This document shows, one piece after another, positions 48,306 to 61,700 of a stretch of 64,000 nucleotides of DNA. Each line of letters opens with the position of its first letter. Position 1 is the first letter of the stretch. Both the position numbers and the translations under genes were made by a program. Source of the stretch: Mucidula mucida (Eukaryota > Basidiomycota > Agaricomycetes > Agaricales > Physalacriaceae); contig JADNYV010000071.1 in assembly GCA_015501055.1 (NCBI GenBank), forward strand, positions 100,070-164,069, given 5' to 3'. The notes below the pieces were generated by a model, which saw only the letters and a list, made by a program, of their open reading frames with translations, did not search any database and was not told the DNA's origin.

Positions 48306-49814
48306 ATGCCCTCGTTTTCTTGCGCTCGCTCTGCATGTGCGGGGTGGACCTTCACCTCGGAGAGAGCGCTTAACGAGCACTGGGAAGAATCGCCGGACCA
48401 TCCGTATTGCAAGATGTGCTGCCTGCGGTTATCCACCGAAGCAAAGCTAGACTATCATAACCACTCACAACACCCGTACTGTGGTGAGGACGATCGCCAT
48501 TTCGGATCGAAGGAGGCGTTTGTGCAACACTGCAAAGCTAAGCATAGCGCCAGGTTCTGTGTTGATTGTGAGGCGTTGTTTGGGAGTGAAGCGGATCGTC
48601 GCGAGGTGAGCACGTTCACTGCTTGATCGTTGGGAAGGCAGTATTGACGGTGGGCGAAGCATTATTTTGACAGCGACAAGCATGCGGCTTGCAATATCTG
48701 CAGGAAGGGCTTTCGGTCCGATGACAACCTGATTGCGCATTTCAAGTCGAAGGCGAATGAAGGACATTATATTTGCACCCTATCAACCTGTGCTCAGAGT
48801 ATATTTGAGAGTGCGGAAAGTCTGCTTGATGTAAGTCGATTACGTGCTGTATCTACGCTTGATGACTGATCGCAGTATCAGCATTATGTTCGACATGCCA
48901 GCGCGCACTTTTATTGTGTTGAGTGCAAGACCAAGTTTGCTCATGATTATGCTATCGAGCAGGTTCGTCCGTAAGGCTCTCATCGAACGACCTGAATGTT
49001 GGTTCTTCAGCACATGAATGCCGCTGCTGCTCACAAAACGTTGACTCACGACGATTCGACGAATGAAGGGTTCTACTGTACACCCTGCCAGCGCTCGTTC
49101 TCTAGTGAGTTCAACAAGCGCCGACACCTCGCGACCAACACGAGGCACAACTATTGCTTCCAGTGCTCTAAAGATTTTGAGAGCGAGCGTGCCCTCGAAG
49201 TGGTACGTACGCACGCACTGGGAGACTGCGAATATTCTGAATGTCATCCAGCACAAAAAGTCCTTTGCACACAAACCACGCGATATCGCGTGTCCATGCG
49301 GCTGTGACAAGGCGTTCAAGCTGCGATCTAGCGTCCTAGCCCATCTCGCGTCGGGCCAGTGCGCCAACTCGCCCGGGGTTGGAAGGCGCGAAGTCAATGC
49401 GTCTGCGTGTTCAGCTGGTATTCCCGGTGTTATCCCGAATCCGACTGGTGGCACTTATGAAAGGAATTGGCCTACGGTTGCGTCTGAGCGTTCCTATAAC
49501 TCTGCAAAGAGGGCGTATGAGTGTTTCTTATGTGAGAAGGAATTCCGTCTCCTCGATTCTTTGAATCAACACCTTACTTCTGGGGCGCACGAACGGGCGC
49601 AGTATCGGTTAGTAGTAGCATATGAATGACAATTGACTCGCCCCTGATGCATGGTACTAGGTGCACGACTAAGCGCTGTGGGCAAGAGTTCAGAGGACTT
49701 TCGGATTACGTTCGACACCTTGAAGACGAGGTATCGTCTGATAAAGACAAGTTCAGAAGGTTGAAACAGATGTCTGGTAGTTGGACACAGAGGATTATGG
49801 ATAATTTGGGATGA
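48306..49814 (+). CDS. Multi-C2H2 zinc-finger protein
   Basis: The protein starts MPSFSCARSACAGWTFTSERAL and contains about nine finger-like units over six or so exons. They include YCKMCCLRLSTEAKLDYHNH, RFCVDCEALFGSE, ACNICRKGFRSDDNLIAHF, YCVECKTKFAHDYAIEQH, YCTPCQRSFSSEFNKRRHL, YCFQCSKDFESERALE, CPCGCDKAFKLRSSVLAHL, YECFLCEKEFRLLDSLNQHL and a final RCTTKRCGQEFRGLSDYVRHLE. The block DIACPCGCDKAFKLRSSV..HLASGQC is shared by an uncharacterised fungal family. Fingers this irregular may bind RNA or protein rather than DNA. It ends SWTQRIMDNLG. Function unknown. Confidence 0.75.
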
Positions 49815-50759
49815 AGGGCCAGAGGGTACTGTATGGAATATTTGCCACTGATGTACTACTGTAAGTAGAAGGAAAGAATGAACAATTCATGTCTATTTTC
49901 GTGTCCTGACGGATTCCTTATTTATACTCTACTACTGTAAGCTGTCTTGATCGTAATAGTATCGGCATAGTTGACGCTGCTGTCGCCGCCGTGCCGCCGG
50001 CGCCATACAAGATATCGTACGCGAGTACTGAAAAGAATTATGACGAATAGCCGCGTGGCTTGCGTTAGAGTGTAGAGTTTGCGGAGGGGATGACGTTCCC
50101 CCGTTACTTTTCATCTGTCGCGATCTGCCAAACCTCGAAACGAGCTAATCTCGCTGATATACCTCACGGCGATTGAAGGATGGATACTTCGGGCCACCCT
50201 CGCGCTCGCAAAAAATAGACCCGATGTCGGGGGGTAAGTTGGCGTCGGGGGTCCGACGGGTTTCCTGGTGCGCTGAACCTCCAAGGAGCTCCGCCGCGCT
50301 CGAGTCGTTAAAGTTGAGCCTGATTGTCTGCGGTGTCCCAAGATTGTAGTAAGGCGACGAAATCGCCAATACGGTCGCGAGTAGATTTATGGTCGTTCAC
50401 GACAGCCCATGAGAAATTCAGCGCCATCGTCGTCGATTTAGTCTTTCCCGATGATCAATAAATCCGAGAGCCCGTCGAATGCAATCTAATAAAATCTTCG
50501 CCTCCTCGGTAACTCGAGCGATACACGGGCTCGATCCGAGTCATGTCTGTCAGGACTCAGACTCAGTATCGTCGCGGAGTAAGTATCCTAAACGGGAATT
50601 TGAGTCTTTTGAGCGGGGGTATTAATGTTGAGTGCACTGTCACGGTGGCGCAGCTGCGTATTAGTGGGAAGTCCATCACCTTCAGAGTGGTACTACAGCA
50701 TCTGAAATGGCATGAGAGTGTAAGAAGTTACAAAAAGCATTCAGCTGATATAGAATATA
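49815..50759. other. Intergenic region
   Basis: No gene recognised between the zinc-finger gene and tRNA-Leu. Confidence 0.4.
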
Positions 50760-50849
50760 TGACAACTGTGAGATTCGAACTCACGCCCTTTCGGACTAGA
50801 TGATCTCTATGACCTGATTCTAGCGCCTTAACCGCTCGGCCAAGTTGCC
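50760..50849 (-). tRNA. tRNA-Leu(CAG) with an 11-nt intron
   Basis: The minus strand folds as a class II tRNA. The acceptor GGCAACT pairs with AGTTGTC, the D-arm is TGGCCGAGCGGTTAAGGCG, the anticodon stem is CTAGA/TCTAG, the variable arm is TCCGAAAGGGC and the T-arm contains GAGTTCGAATCTC. The anticodon at 50816-50814 is CAG, reading CUG leucine codons. An intron TCATAGAGATC (50811-50801) sits one base 3' of the anticodon, the usual eukaryotic place. Position 32 is A, which is less usual. Confidence 0.9.
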
Positions 50850-52306
50850 ATACATGCTTGGAAGAGCTCGCCCAATTGTTATACCTGTACTTGTATAGGT
50901 TCGCATGCTGCATAAAGCTCGAATTCCAGTAGTACAGACAGAGATACTGATACGCCGATGCGTTTTGGTGCACCGCCAGGTATATCACTGAAGCACATTA
51001 TATTGGCTTACCTAGGCAATCCCGCGACTGTCGCTGCTATCTATGTATAGCGCGGAAAGGTTCCAGGTGCCTGGAGGACATTTACCGAAAATCGAGCTAG
51101 ACGACGTGTAACGCGGACCCGTAAATCCACCGGTGACCACGAATCCAGGAGCTTCGAGGTTTCAGCCTGATCCCAATTCTCCGCATTTGCCCTGGGCACT
51201 CGAGTCCGCCCGTGACGAGGGCGGGGAAATTTGTATTGAATATCTGTAGTTCGCGATGTTGATGGTGGTGATGTACAAACTCAGACCGAGGCGCCGGGAA
51301 GAGCGGGGTTGGTTGAATGAGGAAGGCAAGTGAATGTAGACCGCTCTGGATTGGAGAAGACGAAGCTCGAGAAAGAGGGGAATCAATTACTATTGGAGAC
51401 ATTCGGGTGTGGCAGCAAATAACGTGAAGTTGGGGTCTAGCATGTGTTTCCCCGCGTCGTTCAGCACAGATTCCGTTTCCCCAGATGTGGACCCCCACAT
51501 AGCCATCAGCGGTGTGCCATCATCACGTACAGTATGGTTATGAGGGCAGGAAGCAGCGGCATGGCAGCGGGCATACTTCCATCTCTGAGTTCGAGGCCAG
51601 CTGAGCCCCGTTCTATAGTACTCTGGATTTAAAGCATGCTTCTGAGCGGAGCGGCGAGTCGCGTCGTTGCATCAACACGTCCAAGTCCAGATGCCGGGCC
51701 GTAATCAGTATCACGGCCGAAAATCGCAGGAGTCGGCATGGACGGAAGCAAGATAAAGAGACGTGCCGATGGGTGGCATGACCTGGGGAACCGACGCGAC
51801 AGCGTTCAACAAGTTTTGAATAACGATCGAGGTGAGCTGAACAATTTGTAGCGGTGTCTGCTGACCTGGGGTAATCGGAAGGGGTACCAAGGAATTTGTA
51901 GGGGGAAGGAGGTCCAGCAAAGCGTCCGAGAGAATCCGGCCCTATGAACGGAGATAGACGCGAACTGGGTAGGGCACGAACGAGGGCAAGACAGGGTCAA
52001 GACCGGCGTGGATGAGGTGGTACAGGTGATTCTGCTCTAGACTATAGATAAAGTACGTTGCCAGGCCGCAATTCATGGGCACTTGGCACCCCACTTTGTC
52101 AGAGAACAAAGGTGGAGTTTCTACGCGGGGAAAGGCTGCTCCGCTGCGGGGACGGACCGGAACGGGAAGGGAAAGATATCACGCCGAAAAAAGATCGGCG
52201 CATGGAAAAGGAAGGTCCCTGCTTGCTCTTGTCTTTGTTACCACCACCATCCGTCCCCAGTCTGACGGACAGTCATCATTGTCTCAAACATTGACAACGC
52301 TGGACG
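50850..52306. other. Intergenic region upstream of cre1
   Basis: About 1.45 kb with no recognised gene. It probably holds the cre1 promoter and 5' leader. Confidence 0.4.
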
Positions 52307-53641
52307 ATGCACGAGAAAGTCGTGCCGAGGCCCTACAAATGCCCATACCCTCTTTGCGGGCGCGCGTTCAGCCGCCTCGAGCACCAGACTCGCCATATCA
52401 GAACTCACACTGGCGAGAAACCCTTTGTCTGCGCCTTTGTAGGCTGCGAGAAACGCTTTTCTCGCAGCGACGAGCTTACACGCCATTCGCGCATTCATAA
52501 CAATGCTCCTACGCCTGCCGTTACCGCTAATAGCGCAAACGCAGAGCGCAAGGAGACAAGGATCAAGAAGAAGGCAAGAAGTCGGGCGGGCAGCGATGAT
52601 GAGGTGTGTATTTGCCGATTCTAATCGATGTCCATATGGTTGATTTGATTTTTCCTCAAGGATTATGCGCGACCCACGGCAGTCGGTTCCTATGATGTGC
52701 CTCATTCCAGGCGGAGCACGCCTTTCACCACACTTTCGAGTGTCGCGATGGACGAGTTGTATGCATTGGAAAGGGAGGAGGCCTTGCGCCGTGCAGAATA
52801 CGAGGCGCGCCACGCTGATGCACTGCGGAGGGCGGAATACCAGTCTCGAACGGTGGAGACGCCATTCTCGTTCAGGATGAGCAAGAGCGCGACCACGTCA
52901 CCCACTACAGAAATGCACGGTAATGGTTATTTCGGCATCTCCAATGCCCGCGACGACGACGACGAGCCTTTGCCTACGGAACAACGCAAGATCACCCGTC
53001 GGTTGTCTGGTCCCGCGTGGCAGATGACACCGTTTGAGCACCACCACTCGAACAATTACCACATGCATCATGACCGCCACCATCCATACCATCGCCCGCA
53101 CAGCCCTTCGCCACAATCGAGTGATTCCGATGGCCCGCATGTACCTCATTATTCTTCCAGTCTCCGCACCAGCGCTACACATACCCCAAGCACATCTCCA
53201 TTTCTCGGCCCGCTTCGCTCTCTCCAGCTGCACAGCGCAGATCCGTCTCGCGCTCCCAGTCCCACACTTATGTTACCGCCGCCGAGCATACCGCACCATA
53301 GTTCCGGCACTCCGCCTAGTAGCCGAAGTCGCAGTGGTTCTCCTCCCCACAGTAACAACCATCACCATGTGCATCATCATCTAGCCCATTCAGTTCGGAT
53401 GGCGTTTGGCATGACTCCGATACATGCGAGTAGCCACCAAACTCATCCTCATGCGTATTCCCATCCTCCACCTAGTACGCCTAGTACACCGGATTCGAGC
53501 ACTAGCAGTTTACACACACCTATCACGCTTGCGCCACTAAAGATTGGCGACGATGAGGGCGAGGATATCAAGAAGGGCGAAGAGTTGCCTGGCTTCAGTC
53601 TCTTTGAGGCCGCTGTACGCGGCGAGGGCGGAGCATGGTAG
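52307..53641 (+). CDS. cre1: Carbon catabolite repressor Cre1/CreA (Mig1 type)
   Basis: Near the N-terminus, two C2H2 fingers follow [20 protein letters not shown]. They carry [20 protein letters not shown] and [18 protein letters not shown], the Mig1/CreA DNA-binding pair that recognises GC-rich SYGGRG sites. A single intron (about 52604-52660) leads into a long disordered Ser/Pro/His-rich region with His runs, SPTLMLPPP and [17 protein letters not shown], and an acidic end, [19 protein letters not shown] followed by [15 protein letters not shown]. This matches basidiomycete Cre1. The protein represses genes for use of poor carbon sources, such as plant-wall hydrolases, when glucose is present. 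Length is about 425 residues. The first ATG in the finger frame was chosen. Confidence 0.88.
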
Positions 53642-54070
53642 ATGTCAGATTGGGTTTTTGATTTTATGATTTACAGTATTTTTTTCGTTTTCCTGCTTTG
53701 AGGACTCTCTCTCTTCAACACAATTGTATCCACCACCCTCCCCGCTCATGACCACTTGATACCATCTATAGAGATAGAACATACATAGACTATACTATTT
53801 ATTTGAGAGCTGTTCCAAGTTCGTTCGAGGTATATATTTGTTGTGCTTCTAATACACCCTTCTCGGTTTCTGTGGTTCCATGAATGGCTGAGACGGTTGG
53901 ACGCGACTGGAATGTAAGCGACTTTGCTACATCGACGTACGTGGATCTGTGTGGAGGCGGAGGTGGGGAATTCAATAGGTTTCTTGGGGTATCAAGGGAA
54001 GGCCATCGATGGGATGTGAGAGTTATTCGAGGGCTGTTGATCCAGGTAGCGCAGTTGATCTCAACGGCAC
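53642..54070. other. Intergenic region
   Basis: 3' flank of cre1 and 5' flank of tRNA-Leu. Nothing else seen. Confidence 0.4.
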
Positions 54071-54172
54071 GGTGAGGTGGCCGAGCGGTCTAAGGCGCCA
54101 GACTAAGGTTTAGGTGGCGATCACGATTGTATCTGGTCCGAAAGGGCATGGGTTCGAATCCCATCCTCATCA
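54071..54172 (+). tRNA. tRNA-Leu(AAG) with a 22-nt intron
   Basis: The acceptor GGTGAGG pairs with CCTCATC. The D-arm is TGGCCGAGCGGTCTAAGGCG, the anticodon stem is CCAGA/TCTGG, the variable arm is TCCGAAAGGGC and the T-arm is ATGGGTTCGAATCCCAT. The anticodon at 54105-54107 is AAG (wobble A expected to become inosine), reading CUU and CUC. An intron at 54109-54130 lies one base after the anticodon. Confidence 0.93.
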
Positions 54173-54234
54173 ATATTGGTTTCTATGATTGTTCTTTTTA
54201 TGCTTTTATACCCAATACTGCTAAGGATCCTCAA

Positions 54235-54408
54235 TAGGGTGGCGCTGTAAACCTCCCGGGGTGTCAGTAACGTTATCGATACCGGTCTCAGGAGGCTCAG
54301 GTTTTGAAACTGTCAGTGTTAATAATGGTTTTGATACAGTATCAATACCGTTGAATACCACAGTAAACTCAAGAGGTATCAAAACCAAGGTTTTACTGCG
54401 CCACCCTA
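54235..54408. mobile_element. MITE, 170 bp, TA target duplication
   Basis: The element spans 54237-54406 and is flanked on both sides by TA (54235-54236 and 54407-54408), as for Tc1/mariner-like insertions. Its terminal inverted repeats read GGGTGGCGCTGTAAACC at the left, and as the reverse complement of GGTTTTACTGCGCCACCC at the right. The match holds over about 17 positions with one substitution and one indel. Internal sub-repeats based on GGTTTTGATAC and its reverse complement are present. It has no coding capacity, so mobilisation in trans would be needed. It sits 63 bases after tRNA-Leu(AAG). Confidence 0.82.
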
Positions 54409-55704
54409 GGCAATGGGTACGTCAATGTGCGTTCCAGCCTTTGGAGTCTGGACACATTGAATAAGTTTCTGGTAATCCCCCCGTGTAATGGATACAATGG
54501 CGACATGTCGCGTACTACCAACAGATTCTAAGACTTGTGAGGACAGTGCATTGGACTCCGGACGGGCTGAATCACACTGGTGACTGCTCTTCCCGCGGCG
54601 TTGTGGGACATACCCAATGGAGTCCCGTTTGCTCAAGCATACGCTTACACGAGGTGCTTCTCGCGCCGGGATATTGGAGCAGACTTGTATGAGACGTCAG
54701 AGGTAGTACGAAGGAGTATTCATTGATTCAGATAATAAAAAAATATGCATTCTACTTACTCGTACGGGTAGTTTGCGTGCTGGCAGTGGACAACGAGACG
54801 CGATGGCAAGATTAGTGCATTGCAAGTTGGTTCGGCAAATGAGACACAGAGGACAATCCAGAGCCAGAGCATTAGCCAGACAAAGAGCTACCGCTAGGAG
54901 TAAGCCTCAGTAGACGCTGCAGATTCGCTTATGGAAAGAAATCCGAAGTCAGGAGCACGTGACCGTCCGATTTTCCTTCCGAATCCCACTGTCGCGCCGA
55001 CTCCATTCTAATTTCTCGTTCCAATGGCCGCAAACGACCTCCTCCAAAACCCTTCAGGACACATTTGCATCTTCCGCTCATTTTCTTCTCCCATCTACCC
55101 CAATACGACGAGGAAATCCAGCAGACATTCGGATGGAACAGAAACAGTGCCAAAGATCGACTGCCAAACTTGTCTTCTACTATCTTACCGTGGTAATTAC
55201 TCATTCAGACTAGCAATTCACTTACAGAGCACGGACCTATATCTTGACATGCACCAGACCATCTTTACCCACGCATGTCTAACTAGCTACGCTTTAAAGG
55301 GCTTGCCGAGTGCTTGCCAGTGACACGAGATCAAACATGAGCCAGAAAGAAGATGGGTATTTGGCGATGTCGAACTCCAAGGGCTACAGCCTGGAGCGAG
55401 GACTATATCTGTCGTAACGTTCCCGTGGTTGCACCTTGAACAGCCTCTCCGACCTTCTGTAAAACCTCCAGAGTTTACCGAAGTTTGGACAGATCATCAT
55501 CCTAGTTGAGAATTGGGAATTCTCCATTGCTGTTAACCTTTGTCTCGTGTGCTTTGTATCGCAACCTCCGTTGGCGGGCGCTTAAAAGAACCCTTTGATT
55601 GCGTCCGACCCGCTTCCTCGTGTAAGTAACGCCAGTTATCGTTTCCTTTGTTGACTGCGTTCTGACTTATACGCGTAGCCATACGTTCAGATTTCCCACC
55701 AACC
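54409..55704. other. Intergenic region
   Basis: Contains the promoter of the helicase gene. ORFs here are short and unrecognised. Confidence 0.4.
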
Positions 55705-58700
55705 ATGACAGTCTCCTGCCCCTACCGCCCCGACCTCTTTCTCCGAACCGAGCTCAAATCGCTTGATGCGGTTGACAGTGCGCTCCTCGAGTTTAGTACT
55801 CTTCTGCAAGAGAAGAATATCAAAAATGTCGTGTTCACCGCTGCACGCAATGAAACCCCGACGACTTTAGCCTTGATTCTAGCCAGTAGGTCTCCACCAC
55901 ATGTGGCATCGATGTTTGACACAGACATGACGATTCTAGATGTGCCCTCGTATCTTGTTTCTGCCCTCATGCGGGCATACCCTACGAGTGCTGCAGGATT
56001 CCCTGACAGCGTTCATGACTGCATTTCACACAATCTCTCCTCAACATTCTTGTTTCTTTTCGATGACCTCGCTGATCGTGAAACCAAGTCCATCTTCTCC
56101 CGCAACGATCTCATCGTTCGGGCGGGCAGCATTGTCCTGAGGGCATTGAGCACATATGCGCTACCCAAGGTACAAGACGACGATGTGGCGAATTCACCTC
56201 CCACCGGGCGACGGGTGAAAGCCCCGAGCCAAAAGAAGCTTAAGCAGGCAAAGCGCGCCGCGGCGCCTATGATTCCCGCTGTGGACTCAAAATATTACGA
56301 TGCTCTGGAAGTACCTATGCCAACGTCCCCGCCAGACGTATCCCGGGTTGTCGAGGAGATTCTACAGAAGCTTAAGGACGTGCTCGAAGTAGGTGCTTAG
56401 TTTGTGATACGGTAGAAGGCTTATCCATGGGTGTTCACAGTTCTATTTTGGGTACCTGCAAGACGAGAAGGTCATTGCGTTCTTGAAACAGGAATCCGTC
56501 TTCGTTCCACCCCCGCAAGCATCCACCGTTTCGGAGGAAAACAAGAACAAGACCCAAGCGAACGAGCAAGCTGACAATCAGAGTCCCGCTGCCCCAGGCT
56601 CTGTGTACCCGTTCATTCAGCCTATGAAGTCGTAAGTTGGATGATCATTTCGTCGCGTCTCCGACAGTTGACTTTGTCTCATAGCGCCCTCCATTTCGAT
56701 AGTCCAGATGGTTTCGGAGCGTGGAAGATTATTGTGCGCAACAGCGTGCAAAACGTGCTTAGGCGTGCGAGGAAGAAACGCCCGGCTGCGTTTGACATCA
56801 TAGTCAAGAAGATCAAGTACATCTCCACAGGCGTCTCCTTGGAAGTCGTTTGCTGACAAACTGATAGGGAGTTGTCAATGGGTCACTTTTCGGAGGACAA
56901 TCAGAAACGCCTGAGCGGGTTTTCGTCCTCTGATGTCGCTGTCTTCGAGGCCAAGCTGTCTCGGGATTTAAGGATCATCGTGCGTGTTGACAGCTTAAGT
57001 TGGTTTCTCACCGATTGATCACCATCCGTAGTATCAAATAGACTTGATCCCGACAGACAATGAGGTTCGTCGTTTCAATCCATCATTCCATCCTTGGTTC
57101 ACATTACATCCCTTGCAGGCCGAACAACAGGGTAATGGACTCCGGCTTCAGACAGCATGTAAACTGACCGTCTCGTTAGCCATCAAGATTTTCGATATTT
57201 GCACGCATACGCAGATGGACAACCGACTTCGGGCTGCCATCAGCAGTCAATTGCGCAAGAAAGGCACCCTTTATCGAGAGCAGTGAGTGTGCGCTTTAGC
57301 TTTTCAACGTTGTCAGTTGATCGACGTGGCGTAGTCGTGCGGTACGCATGACGTCGACGCTCGCGGGCGAGAAGAATGTGCTTGTGCCCGCGACCTTCCC
57401 GGCGCTCCCTGAAGTTTTACCGGCAGAGGTCGCGAGCTTGCCGGATGTAGTTTCGAACGACTCTACCATGGTAACGTGAAGCTTTACCTTTAGTGCACGG
57501 ACTTCTAACTGTTGACTAGGTCCTTTCCCGAGTTGTGTGCGTACGCTTTCTATCCTGATAGATTTGATATGAACACGCTTTTCGGTTTCAGCGTGGAGAA
57601 GTTTGTCACGTTCTCCAAGGTGTGTACCGTTAGCTATAGCTATCAACGGAAGCTGACAAGAACAGCCATTTCTCGATGGTGAGCATACCCGGCTGGCTTT
57701 GTGTTTTTTCCACCAATAAAGCTTTCTCTAGGAATCATGGCCGACGTGGAGATGACGTTGCCTCATTTGGTCTCGTAAGTGTGAACAGGCGCTCACTGCA
57801 TGCCTAATTGCCATCTGCAGCTCTCAAGAAAAGAAGATTATCGAGCACCCGACGTCGTGTTATGTTATCGGCCGCAGTGGTACTGGGTTCGTCCCGTTCA
57901 CACAAGGTTTACTAATCGCCTACTCAATAAAACGTTGAACAGAAAGACCACAACCATGCTTTTCAAGATGCTTCTCATCGAGCGCACTCACCACTTGGTC
58001 GGCAATGGCGGATCACGGCCTCGCCAAGTCTTTGTCACAAAGTCGCGCCATCTCGCGACCAAGGTTCAGGATTATTTTGAGAAACTGTCGACATCGTTGA
58101 CGCACGCATCGAAAACGTTGGAGGAGCTTCGGAGCTTGTCCGTAGCGCCGCCCGGCCGCGATACAAGCATCTCTCTCATTCCGCAAGAAGAGAGGGAAGT
58201 GCGGAAGGATCTCCCAGAAAAGTATAGCGAGCTGGAAGACAAGCACTTCCCTCTCTTCATTACATACGATGCAGTACGCTCTTCGTATGTCAGCGTCTAA
58301 GTCCGCATTAACGATTGTGTTGTCAGTTGTGCGACCTACTAGAAGCTGACATTTTGGCCAAGCGGCAGGACTATCGTAAGGCTGACATGATCTCGTTCGA
58401 TAAGAACTTCGTGTCAACGTATTGGGCTCATTTTCCAGAACCCCTTCGGAAAGGACTGGGTAAGTGTTTGTGCGCCGTTTCATTCGTCAAATCTCATTAA
58501 CCTTGGCATCAGATCCCGCTCTGGTTTTCAGCGAGATCTTAGGTACAGGGATTTTCGCTTCGTCTTCATCTCCTTTCTCATACTCATACAAAATGTATAG
58601 GCATGATTAAGGGTTCGGAGGAGACGCTCACGAAAGAGAAGCGGTACCTCAGTTTACAAGATTACGAGCATTTGAGTAGTCAACATTCAACGTTGGAAGG

Positions 58701-61700
58701 TCGCACGCCAGATGTCTATGGACTCTTCGAGTCCTACCTCAAGCTGAAGATGGAGAACAACGGTTATGATTCTGCTGACCGGTGTGTAGTCATGGGTTAT
58801 CGTATACCTTGTCACTCAAGCTTGTTAGCACGCACCAAATATTGCGATACCTCGAAGAGTTGGGTGTCCCGGGAACACGAATTGATCATCTGTTCGTACA
58901 CACCTTACTAGAGGCGCAAGTGATTGACAGTCCCACCAGATATGTCGACGAAGTCCAGGACAACTTACTGATCGATGCGATGAGTATGTGTCCCATCTGA
59001 ATCGAGTCATGAACGACTAAACAATGGTTCCAGTTCTGCGCGCTCTTTGTTCAAACCCTCATGGCCTCTTCTGGGCGGGCGACACAGCCCAAGCGATCTC
59101 TATCGGAAGCGCGTTCCGGTTAGATGACCTCAAAGCCTTCCTATTCCGAATAGAGGTGGGTCCTCGTTGCCTCTTTCTGTAACAAGAGCTCATGTTTTCC
59201 TAGAATCAGAACCGCCAGAATCAGAGCCAGTCACCGAACGTCGCGGTCACGCATGTCGCGGACCCAGAACTCTTCCAACTGGCCGTCAACTACAGGTCTC
59301 ACGCGGGAATCGTTGACTGCGCGCACTCTGTCATCGATCTCATCACTCGATTTTGGCCTAATTCGATTGATAGACTGTCGCCGGAGGTCGGAATTGTAGA
59401 TGGCTGCAGACCGGTGTTTTTCAGTAACGATGACGGCAAGGAGCTAGAGCAGTTCATTTTCGGCGATGCGGGCAATAAGGTGGAATTTGGGGCACACCAA
59501 TGTGAGTTGATCATCCGACGTTCAATTGGTCTATACTGAAAAGTTCCAGGCATTTTGGTACGAGACGAGCGCGCTAAGGAACTCCTGGAGGAGAAGGTTG
59601 GAAAGGTCGGGGTTGTGATGTCAGTCTTGCCGTCCGAAACCCTGTTATCATTATTGATCTCGTGTAGGACCATCTACGAGAGCAAAGGTCTCGAGTTCAA
59701 TGATGTAGGTTCCTAGTGACTGTAACTTTGTTTGGCTTACACTTTCCAGGTGCTCTTGTACAACTTCTTCAGCGATTCCGGCATCACTGATAGTGCTTGG
59801 CGGGTCGTCCTCAATGCGATAGACGACTGGAGACAAGTGGGCCAGCAAGAACCTGCGCCAGCCTTCAATAGCATTCGACATGCTAGCGTCTGTTACGAGG
59901 TAGGTTACTCAATCAGTTTCTGGGCTGAAACTTATAATGATGGTTCTAGCTGAAGTCCCTTTATGTTGCCATTACCCGAGCTCGAGAAAATGTTTGGATA
60001 GCGGACGGCTCTAAAAAAGGCCGCCCGATAAGGGTAAGGGTCTCAACGCGCACCAAGCAAGGCTTGACATGAATCTAGACGTATTGGACCAGTCGCGGGC
60101 TTGTGGACAATTACGCCCCTGGAAAAGAGGCTCCTCAACTTGCGACTTCTTCCAGACCAGAAGAATGGATTGCCCAAGGACATGAACTATTCCATCAACA
60201 GAGATACGGGCAGGCATGGCACTGTTTTACGCGGGCAAATCTTCCCAAATGGGCGGCCATAGCGGGCGCTTACTACAAGCGCCAGAAGGCGCGGCTGATC
60301 CCGAAAACGAAGCAACAACTTCGCGAATGTCACCTTGCTTTCAGTGAGGCTGGACAGGCATTCTATGATTGCGCAGAGGCGGAATCTGATGAAACCCGCC
60401 TCGTGTACCTGAAGAACAGTGCTGCTTGTTTCGAAGAAGGCAACAACATGGAGCGGGCGGCGTACGTTCATCGCCTAGCCGGAAATTTCACTCGCTCGGG
60501 AGAATTGTATCGGGACCTGAAGAAGTTCGATGAAGCGCTGGATGTCGTTGAGACCTCTCGAGACGCGATGGATGTGAAGATTGTTGACAGCATCGTCAAA
60601 CGTGCACGTCTCGCCTACTTCGATGCTCGGGAGATTGAGTACGTGGCGCAGTACCAGTCTTAATATAGATCGACTTAACTTCCTACAGTAAGGGATGCCG
60701 GCTTTTCGATTCAACTGAGGAAGTGCTGGAGTACTTGGACGAGCGTGACCTGGGAATGGCACGAGCTGATATTCTAGTGATGCGTGGCGATACCGTGGCA
60801 GCTGCCGAACTCCACTACGCCGATGGTCGACGCGATGTTGCCATTTCCCTCTTTTTGCAGGATCCCGAAAACTCTGTTGGAATGCAGCGAGGACTCGACT
60901 GTATTGTGGAAGGCCTGTGGTCCTACTGTTCATTTGGCAGACCATGTTCTATGGTGCGGACGGATCCTCGTGTACAAAACCTTCTAGCTTTAGTGCCCGA
61001 CGACATACGCAGTATATCTCCGGCTTACGTGAAACAGGTATGCAGCGATAAATGATATTCCATCTGTACGCTAATGAACTGTTCATAAGCTTGCCATGTT
61101 CCGTGCAATTGCTACCTATTCGCGACCCGCATTGGTTGAATTGAGTCGAGGATTCTTGGCAGAGAAAGATCCCGCTTCTGCACTACACTGCCTTGATCAC
61201 GTCTTTTCAACCCGTGTGAGCCTTCAATCTGCTCCATTAACCGAAATGGTTCGGAAACTGGCGGTTTTTCTTTCATATGTCGCGTTGCTTTCCAAAGCCG
61301 CCTTTCATCCGGATGCCATCAATGATGCCTCTCTACGACGTCTTTTTGGTGTTTCGCGAATCTCGGAAAACAAGGTCTCGGCGCCTATCTCGGCAGTCTT
61401 TCTGCACCGTGAGCTACTTCGACTAGGCGTGGATATTCGCCGGAGATGTCTGTTGCAGACTTTCATGTCCAGTTTCCGCCAAATATTGTCTTTGCGCTGA
61501 GAACTATAGCTACCGGCATGAACGAAGTATGCTGGAACGCTCGGGCGTTCACCCCCTGCCTCTCCTACATGTTCTCGGGTGCATGCCCGCGTGTCGCATG
61601 TCCAGATGAGCATCTATTGGAATGCGATATTCCTGCCAACTATTACGCTCAGCGCGTCCGAGCTATCTACAACAAATCCTGATCTTCCGGTGGCTTTGTA

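Noticed and set aside
55024..55323. 99-codon plus-strand ORF before the helicase gene
   Set aside because: No recognisable feature; likely chance in a long intergenic region.
61440..61500. Frame change in the helicase gene near 61411-61460
   Set aside because: An ordinary 50-nt intron (GTGAGC..TTGCAG) explains it, unlike the later two breaks.
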